DNA from: Prorocentrum cordatum
Lineage: Eukaryota; Sar; Dinophyceae; Prorocentrales; Prorocentraceae
DNA: 64,000 nucleotides
NCBI GenBank assembly: GCA_963575745.1
Contig: CAUYUJ010018882.1
Location: forward strand, 527,333 to 591,332
Direction of reading: 5' to 3'
A program made the position numbers and the translations under genes. The notes below the pieces were generated by a model. That model had not been told where the DNA came from, ran no database searches, and was given only the letters and a program-made list of their open reading frames with translations. Within the stretch, counting starts at the first letter, position 1, and each line of letters starts with the position of its first letter. Of this stretch, positions 21,370 to 32,808 are shown piece by piece.

Positions 21370-24300
21370 AATGACGAAGGGTGTGATTGGCAATCCCACA
21401 TAGCGAACCATCTTTGCACGTTCTGCCGCGCGGCAGCCACCCCATCGCGGCTCGCGGAGGCGCTCCGGCGGGCATCGTCGTCGCTGTAAGATTGACAATG
21501 GCCACGCCTATCGCAACCAGTCGACCGTCTTGATGCCGCAACACGTCCAGCACGTCTGCCGCTGGGCCAGCCTCTTCGGCAGCGCCAGCCTCGCCCTGCG
21601 CCGCCGCCGGTTGGGCAGCTGCTGCTGGCGCGCCCACAGAGCGGCGGGAGCACTCCAATCGTTGTTTCTGCTGCGTAGCTGGATCGATGTTTTGCCGAAT
21701 CCAATGCAGCAGAAGGTCCAGCACTTCGCTGTGCGCACGCGTGATGCCGCCGCCTTTTCTTACAAGTCTCAAACTGGTGTTCGTCGTGTGCCTCGCGCGG
21801 CGCTCTTCCGCATGCACTGGCTTGGCTTCGGCGCTGACAGCGCGCAGCGAGCGGCTGCGGCGCTATGGCAGCGCCCATCGCGGCAAGCCGGCGACGGCGG
21901 GCGGCGACGCGCCGCGCCCCGCCGGGCATCGGGTCGACGCCCGGCAGCGGCGCCAAAAGGAAAGCCCCAGCTCTGGGCCCTCCTGCAGATCGGATCTGCG
22001 CCTGCGCCCGCATGTCCAGCCCCAGACTAACAAGGTCGAACAGCTGGTGGCCCATGTCCGCGACGCGGGCTGTCAGCGCCCCGAATCGTTCTGCTGACGA
22101 GCCGAAGCCGACGTTCAGGGGGTCGCCCCGGTCCCGCCAGTATAAAGTGCACCCTGAGCTGCAAGACTCGCCTGGCGCGCAAGTCACGGGACAAGAAGCC
22201 TGCAGCCGCGTCGTCCTTGGCCCGAACCCTTGTCTTGCCGCCGTTGAGCTGCAGGCCGACTGGCCAGCTGCTGTTCCAGATTAAACCGCGCCTTGTCCAG
22301 AGACTGGGTAGGGCCTGCCACGTGCAGGTCGTCAGCGCATGCTACAATGCGGACATTCAGGCTTTCCCGCTGACATTGCGTCGAAGCGGCGTCTATGGGG
22401 TCAGCAATGGCCACGGCGAAAAGAAGCATGCAAAGGGGCATCCCTGCGCCACGCCAGAGCCTTGCTCCAGGGCCTCAGTGCCCCCGGCCCCGATGCTCCA
22501 CATGTCGAGGGATGGCGCAATCAGCAACCTGTGGGCCAAAGAAGCACATCGATGGGGGCCGCGTGGCACAAGCCCGATACACTGCGTCTCTGCGGATGCT
22601 TCCATGCGCATTCGTAGTGTCCACGCTGAGCACGCCACTCGCATCCCCTGCGTCAGCCAAGGTCTGGATGGCCTTGAAGGCGGCATCTATTCCTCCAGAA
22701 GTGCCCACTGCACACTGTGCGTCCCCGACTGCGTCTGGGATGCAGCCCCGAAGGCGCGCCAAGAGTGAACGGACCGCAAGCCTCTGGAGGAAGGCGCCAA
22801 CAGCCAACGGACGAACACCCCCAGTTTTCCAGCTCTGGAGGAATTTGCCACTGCACCCATCGGCACAAAACGCGCGATAGGAGATCCATCGCCGTCCTAT
22901 CCTTCCGCTTTGCATGCCAGGAAGAGACTATGCAACCATCCCACCATGGCGCAGAGCGAGGGCACATGGCTCCCAGCGCGCGGACCACCTGCTCCACGCA
23001 GTCCTGCCCAGCGTCCTCGTCAGCGAAGAGCGGCGTGGTGGCCTCCGAAGGGTCTGGAGTGTAGTGTCTTGCGGTCAATCAATCGCGCCAGAAGGTCTGG
23101 CAGCGTGGCCGGATCGGTGATGAGGGAGGCACGGTTGCGCAAGAGACCCAAAACGCGAGTCATGTCATCGTCGGCGACCAGCTCTTCCACGCGTTACAAT
23201 GAGACGAAACGCGGGTGGTTGCGACTGGAGGGTAATGTGTGTTTTTAACTCGCTGTATAAAAAAGGTCCCACTGCCCAGTCCAGAATAACAGGAGGCGTC
23301 CAGCAACGCCCCTCTCTCGCCCAGCCAGTCGCTTGCCGCCTCTGCGCGCCCCCCTCTCCGAGACGCCCTCCGGAGGATCATGCGGTCGAACATGAATAGG
23401 GCCTTTACGCGCTCGAGCAAGGACTGCTTAGCCTCGCTGTACTGCGTGGTAAGGGCTTCTGGGATGCTCGTAAGCGTCGTTGCGTTTCGCTCCATCTCCG
23501 AAGCCAGGTCAAAGAGAGTCCACCAGGCGAGGTCTGGGCACTGCCACACATCCGCGAGCAGAGCAGGCTGCGAGGAGTGCAATTCCTGCCGGCGCAAGTC
23601 ATCACCTCCTTCTCCTCCTGCTCCTCCTCGTGCTGCATCCACTGCTCCACCACCAGGCTCAAGTGGTTGCTATCCTGGGGCTGGCCTCTCTAGGCGAAGA
23701 CGCAATCGGCGGTCAGCCTCCGCAGCTGCACCGGCGCCCTCCGCCTCGTCCGCCACCTCGACGTCATGATTGTCTGTCCTCGCCGCCTGCCCCCTGCGGA
23801 CGCCAAGCGATGTGCTAGCGGTGTCCGCGTCCGTGGCGCCCTCGACGATATCCCCTGGCAGGACGTCGTCCACGCCGCGCTCCCAGTGGATGAACCTGCG
23901 GCGCGCCCGATGATCGGCGCGGGCTGCGAGCCGACGCTGCCCTGAAGTGATATTCTCGTGGCATCGCTGGCAAGTGGCCTTCGCCAGCGGCCCCGCAGAA
24001 CTGAGCACCCACTCTGGTCCTGGGTGAGACGCCTCACCGACACGTACCACGCGAAACCCATACTGCGCTGCCGTCCGTCTGCTTCGAGAGGCCCTTGGTG
24101 GGAGCCTCCGGCAGCGCTGCCAGCGAACCTGCACGACTGGCTTGAAACCTGGGAGAGGGTCCCAAACAACTTCGCCCGCTGTATAATGCCTGGCGGCGGC
24201 ATGTGCCCGCCGCTCAGCTGCGTGCGCCCGGGCTGAACCGGCGCGGCTCGCCGACGTAGAACGTGGAGTGGCCGAAGACGACGAGCACGCAACTGATGGT

Positions 24301-24400
24301 CCTGTCCAGCTGCGCGAGCCACCCTCAAGGATCACCACGATGCCTGCGAGGAGAGAGAGAGGATCCTGCGGCGGGCGCTGCATCGGGCGAGAGGACATAG
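21370..24400 (-). mobile_element. Decayed non-LTR retrotransposon (LINE 1 of window)
   Basis: Read on the minus strand, the N-terminal part carries RVVRVGEASHPGPEW (about 24,000-24,050), a motif typical of dinoflagellate LINE polyproteins, then a zinc-ribbon-like CQRCHENITSGQ. After a charged segment come reverse transcriptase blocks: RPLAVGAFLQRL at about 22,813, a palm block LSVDTTNAHGSI with its aspartate at about 22,621, GVAQGCPF at about 22,446, and ACADDLHVAG with both catalytic aspartates at about 22,333. A C-terminal DVL-x-x-QDGRLVAIGVAIVN block (about 21,560) resembles the DG-R-VAVDVAI-NP block that follows the RT in this family. The blocks lie in different frames, with a frameshift just after QGCP, so this copy cannot make a full protein. 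The endonuclease was not found. End limits are approximate. Confidence 0.8.
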
Positions 24401-24639
24401 AGAAAACATGATAACATGAAATCGCCTATGAACAATTGGTATGGTGGGGCGGGAAGTACGGTATGCGGCTGTCGACGCCGACGGGGCGACACGACAGACA
24501 CGGGGAGCCTCCTGCTCCTGCTCCTTCCAAATCGGCTCCAAAACCTAGAAAACGGCCCCGAAAAAAAACATCGGAAGTGATTACACATTCGGTTTCGATT
24601 CGTTTATCTTTTTAGGCCGCAGAAGCCCCCAAACACCAC

Positions 24640-24730
24640 TTTGTGGCGTCGCCATGCCATGCTATGTCAAGCTACGCGTTGATCTTCAACGCCATGCTAT
24701 GCCATGCAATGCTATGCCCTGCTACGACAT
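24640..24730. repeat. CATGC/CTATG pentanucleotide repeat
   Basis: GCCATGCCATGCTATG and GCCATGCTATGCCATGCAAT in an imperfect 5-bp pattern, like the larger array at 36.26-36.55 kb. From 24,731 to 25,018 the sequence is CT- and TCC-rich, with no gene. Confidence 0.7.
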
Positions 24731-25018
24731 CCGACTGTGCGAAAAGAGAAGAGATCTACGCCATGGTAAGGGATGGGAGGGCGGGGTAGGACATCAGATA
24801 TGACGCGAGCGCACCTAGTTTGACCCTTTCCCCCTCCCCTTCCTCCTCCCCCCATCCTTCTCTTCCCTCCCCCTCCCCCCCATCCCTCCTCCTCATACCC
24901 CTCTCTCTCTCTTTCTCTCTCTCCATCTCTATACATGTCTCTGCTCTACCCTCCCTCATCCCTCATTATCCTCCTCATTCTTGCGGCTCCGGCCGCTTCG
25001 GGCGCCCAAGCCCGTCAC

Positions 25019-25051
25019 CTTCTGAAGGCCGGTGAAGGCGCCGTGCATGGC
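25019..25051 (-). CDS. Candidate 11-codon mini-exon (AMHGAFTGLQK)
   Basis: A pyrimidine-rich CCCTTCTCGCAG acceptor and an AAG|GTGACG donor bound exactly 11 codons in phase 0. It lies 93 bases after the exon at 25,145-25,228, whose phase it matches. The short intron between them is AC-rich. No family assignable from 11 residues; the case rests on the splice signals and its neighbour. Confidence 0.45.
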
Positions 25052-25144
25052 CTGCGAGAAGGGAGGGGAACGAGAAAGGAGAGAAATGACAACACAGTGA
25101 CGACGATAACGAGGAAACGGAAGAGGAGAATGTCCGCGCGCTGC

Positions 25145-25228
25145 CTGCGTGGAGCCCTCTATCTGCGCCACGCGGTCCGAAATGTGTCCGAGCTCCCCCT
25201 TGTTGCTCTGCAGGCCTCTGCTCAGCAC
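25145..25228 (-). CDS. Candidate coiled-coil mini-exon (28 codons)
   Basis: A CACCCTGTCTCCGAG acceptor opens VLSRGLQSNKGELGHISDRV, AQIEGSTQ. The exon closes at ACGCAG|GCAGCG, a GC donor, after exactly 28 codons. Hydrophobic residues fall in a heptad-like pattern (L, L, L, I, V, I), which suggests a helical coiled coil. Neighbouring DNA on both sides is GGA-type satellite. The product is unknown. Confidence 0.5.
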
Positions 25229-25259
25229 CTCGGAGACAGGGTGAGAAATGAGAAGATGA

Positions 25260-25480
25260 GGAGGGGGAGTGAGGTGAGGAGGGAGGGAGGGAGAGAGTGG
25301 GGGAGGGAAATGAACAAGAATAGAAGGATGGTGATGAAGAGGAGGGTGGAGGGAGGAGGAGGAGGAGGAGGAAGGAGGAGGATATGGGGGAGGAAGAGAA
25401 GGAAAGGAGGAGGAGGAGCAGCAGGAGGAGGCGGATGAGGAAGGAGGGAGGAGAGAGGAAAAGGAGGGAGGAAAGAGAAG
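25260..25480. repeat. GGA polypurine tract
   Basis: GGAGGGAG and GGAGGAGGA repeats fill the interval between two candidate exons, probably an intron. Confidence 0.85.
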
Positions 25481-25499
25481 GGAGGAAGAGGACACTGTC

Positions 25500-25599
25500 C
25501 CCAAGGGACAAGAGGGCGGTCAAGAGCAAAGGACGAGGCAGACGCCCATCCAGGGGCAAGCGTGTCCAAGGCAATCCGCCACCTCACGCGGAGGCTTTC
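25500..25599 (-). CDS. Candidate exon (33 codons)
   Basis: A good acceptor (CTGTGGCCTTTTCAG) precedes ESLRVRWRIALDTLAPGWAS and ASSFALDRPLVPW. The end is placed at CTTGGG|GACAGT (GA donor), leaving one spare base. That does not match the phase 0 of the next exon, so either the donor is misplaced or an exon is missing. No family recognised. Confidence 0.35.
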
Positions 25600-26089
25600 C
25601 TGAAAAGGCCACAGCGAGCACACACGACCGCTACCCTACCGACACACAAGCCCGCTCGCGAAGCTCAACAACCTCCAGACCCCCCCCCAACACTGAATGA
25701 GGCCCCGTGAGGCCACCCGGGGCCAGCGTCAAAAATTGCCCGGAGCTCTGGCGCCGCGGAGGCCCCGATGCGGCCCCTCGCCGCCGCCGCAAGTCAGCAT
25801 CGAGTGCGACACCTGGCTGCGAGCGATTCGAGCTGCGGGCAGCTCCTCCTCTCCTCCTCCTCCTCCTCCTCCTCCTCCCCCTCCTCTGGGAGCCTTGGAG
25901 GTCTGGGGGAGCCCGCGGCGCGACGACAATGCCGGCGCGGCTCCGCCAGCGGTGGCGGTGGCGACGGCACGGGGGCCGCACCTCGGAGGGGGGCCGCGGC
26001 CCTCCGCGATCGGCGGGCTGCCGTGCGCCGCCGCGCCGGCAAGAGGCCACGGGTGCGGTCGGGGGGGAGGGGAGGGAGGAGGAGCGGAG

Positions 26090-27960
26090 AGACTGACACG
26101 GGCAGTGGAGAGCGTCGAGGGCGACAGCACCACGCAGCGTCGCCTCAAGATCCTGGAGGAGGCGATTGGGGAGGAAAGAAGTGATGAGCTCATCGCCCAT
26201 ACGCTTCTGGCAGGAAGCGCACGTGACGACAGAAGTATCCACAGCAATCGGGCACATACAATACTGTGACATGTCACCCCCGCCCATTGACACGCAGCCC
26301 ATTCTGCAAAAGAGGGCGCCTGCACGGCAGCGGCTGTGGTTTTCCACCCGCTGCAGATACTCTTCAGGAGCACAGTGGCCATATAATGTGGCAGGTTCTT
26401 ATTGACATCGACGAGACTAATAACCGTCACGTCCATGACCTTTTGGGGGACCCCACGGAGCCACTTCAGGAGCCCCGGGCGCAAGATATCAGAACGAGAT
26501 GGGGAAGGTTACTTGGCCGCCACTTCTCTCGTGATCCTGTGCTGCATCGAACGCGGCGGCACATCAGGCAGCTAACGAATACTCTGATATGCACGGTATT
26601 CTCGAGACATGCGTACAATAATATAATGGGTCGCCATAGGTTGCCGTCGTCACAATATACATAAATCATTCGAACCTTCCCAATCTCGAATAATGGCATC
26701 ATGCATGTGGAACACTTCGCTCCGCGTCGCTGCACAGAGGGCACAAGCACGAGCACAGATCCCCTTCCACTGAGCTCTCATATCATGTCCGAACCCATCG
26801 AGTGCATGAAGGCTCGCTGGCGGGCAGGCGTGTCGCGGGCAACATGTCAAAACCTGAAGGGCGTCGTATTGAGCTACAGCTGCGGCCCGTGGAACAGCGC
26901 GGACCTGGGCACAGTGCCCTACTACTTGCAACGCGTAGGTTTTCTAAGCCTGCATGCTGCACGACAGCCCGAGCTTGGGACTTTTCACTCGAAGAGTCCT
27001 CTCTTTTAGGTGTAGACCTATCGGCGTCCCTCAACTCGTGGCGCCGTCAATGTCCATCCCGGATCCTAAATACCACTGGCCCTGCGATATGATGAATCGA
27101 TGTACACGGACCCCAGCGAGTTTACAAAGCCCGATGGCGTTGAAGAACGTAGCATGGCATGGGAACACCAACTAGCATTTGGCGAGATTGGAAATGAGCC
27201 CTGTACCGAATCCTGTCTCGCACATTGCACGGAGAAGGCGAGGCAATACAGCACCGAAATCTGCACTTGTGGCGCTCAGGTCGTCGGCAAAGGCATTCAA
27301 TGCAAGGGGCACCGAGACTGCAAGCTCCTGCAAGTAGCGTAGCACGTAAACCAAGTAGATACTGGAGATAATACCACTTAAAGGACAGCCCTGCTCCACC
27401 CCATGTTCAACCATGATCGGGACCTGGGGCCTGGGAACACCACGTACATTCTACACAATATGTAGTGCCCTGAGAGCGCGCTGTACATGCCGAGGGAGAT
27501 CGAGAGCGCGGCAAATATGTACTCATGACGTATTGAAGGGAAGGTCGCCTTTCGATCAAACGTGGCAATTCCAGTTTGCCTACTGTCACACATGGCAACC
27601 CAATTGTCAACTTAGCGTCGACTTCGATAGTGCTCTCCAAGAATTGCCGCCCTCGGAGAAAGCCCGTCCGGGCCTGGGAAACCTGATCCTCAGCAGCCTC
27701 GGCCAGCGGAACCGCTAAAGCAGACGTTGTCACAGTTCGAAAGGGAGAAGGATCGGGTGCATGATGGCTAACGGGAAACGACTTCTCCCTGCGGAGGCAG
27801 TCCTGTTGGCAGAATCGCAGCGGTACAAACATTAAACTACTCAGGGATCGTGTCGTCGCCCATGAGCCGCAGGTAGAGGTTAGATCGCATTTTCTTGCAG
27901 ATTGGGCCTGCAGACCGTCAAGCCGAATAAGGGATCCCATCGGGCCAAGGGGAAGTGTCC
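26090..27960 (-). mobile_element. Decayed LINE, reverse transcriptase and 3' part (LINE 2 of window)
   Basis: Minus-strand blocks in order: an RT block TGFLRGRQFLESTIEVDA (about 27,600-27,660); a palm block IATFDRKATFPSIRHEYIF with its aspartate at about 27,557; QGCPLSGIISSIYLVYVLRY from about 27,393; LNAFADDLSA with both catalytic aspartates at about 27,285. After about 900 bases of frame-broken sequence comes RCRAGALFCRMGCVSMGGGD, MSQYCMCP (26,255-26,340), which fits the C-x3-C ... H-x3-C-P zinc motif near the 3' end of dinoflagellate LINEs. The expected His is Gln here. Three different frames are used, so the copy is dead. Between 25,600 and 26,090 lies a CTC tract (25,845-25,880) in GC-rich DNA. 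Confidence 0.75.
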
Positions 27961-28679
27961 TGTTTCGAATCCAACACACTGTACAACCAAACTTCAATGA
28001 TAATCCAGGGCTACATACTACCGTCATTGACCTGATACTGGTAGTCATCCTCATGAATACAGGGGTGGCATATTTCATGTGTTTCTGGATGGCATCGGCG
28101 GCGGCAAATTGCTTCTAAGATTCTCCGAGGTGTGACCATTCTCGTCCGTAATGGCATGGAAAATAACCTGCCGGCCAAATGCCATCCATGCCCGACCGGA
28201 ACGACGGACACGGGCTATCTATTCTTAGAGGCCTCGGGCACCACATCTGGCCGCATCGCCGATTCGCCGATGCAGCATCGGCATGCGGCGGGATCCTCAG
28301 ACCCCATCTGACAGACCTGGCATGAACGTCACCACCAATACCCTGGGCGGCCTGGCCAGCACGCCCTCGCACTTCCAAGGATGCGAGGCGCAGTGCTGGA
28401 CGCTAGAAAATGGGCACCGACAACAACACAGAGGGCACCTCCACCGGGGAAGGATGATCCCAGATTCCGGCGTTGGTGGTAATATTCGGCCACCCAGAAG
28501 CCCGAAAGTTACTGCCACCAGCAAGATCGGGATCGTCTTCCCTCCGTTGAGGCACACAACCGAAATTGGTTTGTGCGAGACGAGACTCGAAGCCTAGGCG
28601 GACGGCCCAAACAACGCGCGGAAGAGATCGTAGACCTCGGCTGGGCGAGGCAACATTGGATGCCCCGACGGATGGTTTA

Positions 28680-29262
28680 AACACAGTCCAGCCCTGGCGC
28701 CAAGGAGGAGGAGGAGGAGGAGGAAGGGGGAGGAGGAAGGAGAAAGAGGAGGAGGAGGAGGAGGAGGAGGAGGAGGAGGACAGGAGCAGGACAGGAGCAG
28801 GAGAGAGGAGGAGTAGGAGGAGGTGACGGAGGAGGAAGAAGGAAGAGGAGGAGGAGGAGAAGGAGGAGGAGGAGGAGGAGGAAGAGAGAGGAAGAGAGAG
28901 GAAGAGAGAGGAGGAGGAGGAGGAGGGAGAGAGAGGGAGAGAGAGAGAGAGAGAGAGAGAGGAGGAGGAGGAGGAGGGGGAGGAGGAGGAGGAGGAGGAG
29001 GAGGAGGAGGACAGGATCAGGACAGAAGCAGGAGAGAAGAGTAGGAGGAGGTGTAGGAGAATGAAGGAGGAGGAGGAAGAGAGAGGAGGAGGACGAGGAA
29101 GAGAGAGAGAGGAGGAGGAGAAGGAGGAGGAGGCGGGAGGAGGAGGAGGGAGGAGGAGGGAGGAGGAAGAGAAGGGAGGAGGAGGAGGAGGAGGAGGAGG
29201 GAGGAGAAGGAGCAGGAGGAGGAGAGAGGAGGAGAATGAAGGAGGAGGAGGAGGAGGACCGC
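28680..29262. repeat. GGA/GAG polypurine tract between LINE fragments
   Basis: About 580 bases of GGA with GAGA and CAGGAGCAGGA variants. It separates the reverse transcriptase fragment from the endonuclease fragment. Sequence between 27,961 and 28,679 is unique, with a Cys-rich minus-strand frame (CPLCCCRCPFSSVQHCASHP at about 28,390-28,450) that may be another LINE zinc segment. Confidence 0.9.
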
Positions 29263-29481
29263 CGCCCTGCGCCCGTGGGCCCGAGAGGAGCCGAAGGTGC
29301 CTGCCGGCCTCCGGCCAGCAGTTTTGGCCCCTCCTGTCCGAGATGATGTTGCGCACCCTCTTGGTGGCGTAGCGTGCGGGCGCGGCCGCAAGAAACCCTC
29401 GCAAGAAACCCAGTCCTGAGAACCCGTGCGCAAGGTGCACCCGATGGGGACACCTGGAGCACCCTGAACGCAGCAGCTCTT

Positions 29482-30154
29482 TCAACGGCTGCGGGAAGTC
29501 ACCGCGCAGCGCGAGGAGCGAAGAGACCAAGGATACCCTGACGAAAAGCATGTGGTTTCTTGATGCGCGCCCACACTGTACCTCATGACATCCCCGACCT
29601 CCTCAAGCTGCTGGAAGATGTCTTCGGGCAAACCGTCCTGGTCTAGGGCCCCCTGGAGCGTCTCCAGGAAGCGGGTGTGACGGGCAATCCACGTCGGGAT
29701 CCCCTGGTGGCCGTGCGGGGTCCATTTGGAGAAGTTGAGGTCGATGCACGTGATCTGAAGGGGCTCGGCGATCTGCAATAGGCCAACTGGTACCTATCTT
29801 CGGGCACTGGTCCAAGATGTCCTGACTAGCCATGCTCGTATAGATACGGTCGAGCCGACCGAACGTAACCTGCCCGAGAAGTACAATCCTACAGGTGTCG
29901 TGCTCTTGCACGGCCTCGGCGAACGCAAGCAAAGCCATGCAAAAAGAGCTGGCCAAACGGTTGGTCGACGGCACTTCTGTGCCATCACTGATATGCATAG
30001 GAGACTCCTCGTACGCCAGAAAGTTCATGTCCCCGAAGACGAACAAGAGAGAAGAGGTGGATGGTAGCAAGACGCGACGAGCAAGCCGAAACGTAGGCCT
30101 AGCGTGAGCCTCCGAGCAGTCAGGAACGATGTGATGTTGACAATGTGTAGGCAA
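29482..30154 (-). mobile_element. LINE endonuclease fragment
   Basis: The minus strand reads SLLFVFGDMNFLAYEES (about 30,034), the GD-x-N-F block of APE/EEP-type endonucleases, then GQVTFGRLDRIYTSMASQDI (about 29,857), equal to the S-x-x-DR-Y-T-S block of dinoflagellate LINEs. A second frame continues with IADHVHR-like residues and TCIDLNFSKWTPHGHQGIPT, RFLETLQGALDQDGLPEDIF. One frameshift separates the halves. It is probably the 5' part of the element at 26.1-28.0 kb, split by the polypurine tract. Confidence 0.7.
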
Positions 30155-30334
30155 TGCTCATAAGAGATGAGGGAGAGTCCGAGGATGCACCCTTTGGAAA
30201 TTACATGCGAAATAACACGTGTGCAGTGCTTTAAAGTCGGCCGGTGGACAAAGATGAGGGTACCACCCGCACAGCTAGTGTCACAGAACATGTCAATTAT
30301 AACATGGGTCTCGAAGTCCCTCCATAACTGATCG

Positions 30335-31550
30335 AGATCCAGGAGGAAGAGGAGGAGGAGGACCAATGCAACACAAAGACTAATCAACGATGTTGGAATC
30401 CACCTTCCCTCCAAGATCCCTCTTCACATGCCCCTTACAAGAGACCATTCCCACTGAGAGAACTGTCCCGTTGGGGGACAACCGTGTGAACAGCTTGAAG
30501 GGTACCAAAACACCGTTCTCACGAATTCAGCGCTACGAATGAAACGAATTGTTACGTACTGGCGATCCTGAACCGTACCAGGACAGCGGTGCTGAGACTT
30601 CAGCACCGCGAATCAACGTAATTGTTGCGCCCTGACAATCCTGAATCGTTCCAAAACTGCATTTCTGGAACGTTAACTATGAGAACCCATGAATATCTTA
30701 CAAACGTTCAAAACGAATGTGCGCGGCGCTCAAGCGAGAACCACATGTTCAACCATTGAAATCTTTCCAACTAATTCAAACGAATGTGCGCTGCGTTAAA
30801 AAGAACCACAATGTGAAAACTTCCCACCCTCAATCCGTGAAGCTCCCGCAAATCTTTAGAACGAATGCGCGCGGCGCTAACGCGACAACCGCAGTTTGAA
30901 AACGACCCGCCTTCAATCCGTTAAACGCTTCCAAGTGTGTCAAGATAATGTGCGCGGCGCTGCGCTAAAGACAACCACATTTTGAAACCGTCCCGCCGTC
31001 AATACGTGAAGCTCCCACAAATGTTTAAAACGAATGTGCGCGGCGCCACGCGACAACCGCATTTTGAAAACAGCCCGCCTTCGATCCGTGAAACGCTTCC
31101 GAATGTTTCAAGCGAATGCGCGCGGCGCTTAAGTGAGAGCCACAATTTGGAAACGACCCGCCGTCAAATCCGTGAAGCTCTGGCAGATGTTTTAAGCGAA
31201 CTTGCGCGGCGCTAGCGCGAGAGCCACATTTAGACAAATACCCGCTCTCAATTGAGAATCTCTTGCTAATCTATACAACGAGTGTGAGCGGCACTAAAAC
31301 GAGAACCAATTTGAACACGAACCGCCCTCAACCCGCTAGACCCTGGCAAACGTTTAAATCGCTTGTGCGCGGCGCTACGGCCAGAGTCACATTTTGAATA
31401 CCACCCGCCCTCCATCTGCGAACCCTGTGTCCATTCTAAAGCATGAGGGTCATAAGTGGTGAAAAAGTCTCAGGCGAAACGCCCGGCCCGTCCTGTCGAC
31501 CAGCCTCAGGGTGAACCAGGGAGGAGTAACCGATGTAAAGAAGAGGAACA
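30335..31550 (+). repeat. GGA-flanked compound repeat, copy 3 (plus orientation)
   Basis: A GGA tract (30,340-30,360) is followed by AATGCAACACAAAGACTAAT, the left module (30,380-30,680: CTCTTCACATGCCCCTTACA, GGCGATCCTGAACCGTACCA, GCGCCCTGACAATCCTGAAT) and about ten 75-bp units (30,690-31,440: CAATCCGTGAAGCTCCC, ACGAATGCGCGCGGCGCTAA). The terminal piece follows (31,466-31,540: GGCGAAACGCCCGGCCCGTC, GACCAGCCTCAGGGTGAACC), then GGA DNA. It matches the 11.1-kb copy in order and orientation. Confidence 0.8.
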
Positions 31551-31679
31551 AGAATTCAGGAGGCAGGAAGAGGCCGAAAGGGTAGACGGAGGGGAGAACC
31601 AGAGGCGGAGGGCGAGGCCACGACGCGCCTGCCCAAGCCTCACAAGAAATCCGATCCTGCGGAGGACCAGGGGAAGCGA

Positions 31680-32650
31680 GTGAGGAGGGAGAGAGCGGAT
31701 GGAGGAGCAGAGGAGGCGGGGAGGGAGGAGGCGAGGAGGGGAGGAGGTGAAGGAGGAGGGTGGGGGCAGGAGAGGGAGGGGTAGGTGAGTGGAGGGCGAC
31801 ATGGGTGAAGGATAAGGGGAGAAAAGATATCAATGCGAATCGTGAAGGGGAGGCGATGTATCTGGTGGGGTGGGTAGGGCGGGGGAGGGGGGGGGAAGGG
31901 GCGGTGGAAGGGGAGTGGGGGACGGAGGGGGATCGAGGGGGGGGTGGTAGGGATGGAGAGGTCATTGAAAAGGGGATTGGGGAAGGATGGTCTGAGGGAA
32001 AGAGGGAGAAGGCAAGGGGGAGGCAGGGATGGAAGCGAGAGAAGGGAGGCACGGATGGGGAGGGAGAGGAGGAGGAGGAGGAGGAGGAGGAGGAGGAATG
32101 GGAGGATGAAGAGGAGGAGGAATGGGAGGAGGAATGAGAGGAGGAGGAGGAGGAGGAGGAGGAAAAGGAGGAGGAGGAGGAGGAGGAAAGGAGGAAAAGG
32201 AGGAGGAGGGGGGGAGGAGGAGGTGGGAAGGGGGGGAAGAGGAGAGGGGAGGAGGAGGAGGAAGAGGAGGAGGAGGAGGAGAAGGAGGAGGTGGAAGGAG
32301 GAGGGTGGGGCAGGAGAGGGAGGGGTAGGTGAGTGGAGGGCGACATGGGTAGGAGGAGGATGAGGAGGAGGAGGTGGGAAGGGGGGGAGGGCAAGGGGGA
32401 CGGCAAAGATTAGGGGGGGGGCGATAAGGCCCAGCGGACGGGACGGGGTGCATGGGAAGTTGCAGGGGGACATAATGGAACGGGAGGGAGCGGAGGGAGG
32501 GTGCTAGGAGGTGGGGACAGAAGGCGGGGGTGGGGATAGAGCGAGGAGAGAGGGGATGAATGGATGGAGGAAGGGAGGGAACGGGGATGGGACCAGAGGG
32601 AGAAAGGAAAAGCAGGGAGCGAGCGAGGAGTGAGAGAGGGGAAAGAGGGA
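31680..32650. repeat. Long GGA/GGGA polypurine region
   Basis: Almost one kilobase of purine-rich plus strand with dense GGA runs at 32,065-32,300. A 48-bp stretch (GGGGCAGGAGAGGGAGGGGTAGGTGAGTGGAGGGCGACATGGGT pattern) is repeated at 31,760-31,806 and 32,307-32,350. The many frames of 100-318 codons are repeat products. Confidence 0.88.
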
Positions 32651-32694
32651 GAGGAGGAAGGGGCAGGGGCGAAAAGGGTAGAGGATTGTACTTC

Positions 32695-32808
32695 GCCTCC
32701 TCCTCCTCCTCCTCCTCCTCCTCCGCCTCTTCCCCTCCTCCTCCTCCTCCTCCTCCTCCTCCTCCTCCTCCTCCTCCTCCTCCTCCTCCTCCTCCTCCTC
32801 CTCCTCAT
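32695..32808. repeat. CTC microsatellite
   Basis: Almost pure CTC over 110 bases, then pyrimidine-rich sequence to 32,945. Purine strand switches here from plus to minus relative to 31.7-32.6 kb. Confidence 0.93.

Noticed and set aside
20961-21374. Plus-strand 137-codon frame
   Set aside because: Antisense to the 3' part of LINE 1 and a GGA-rich segment.
23651-23670. GGCTCAAG as another spliced-leader relict
   Set aside because: Only the last eight bases match and the preceding sequence (CACCACCA) is unlike the leader; it lies inside LINE 1.
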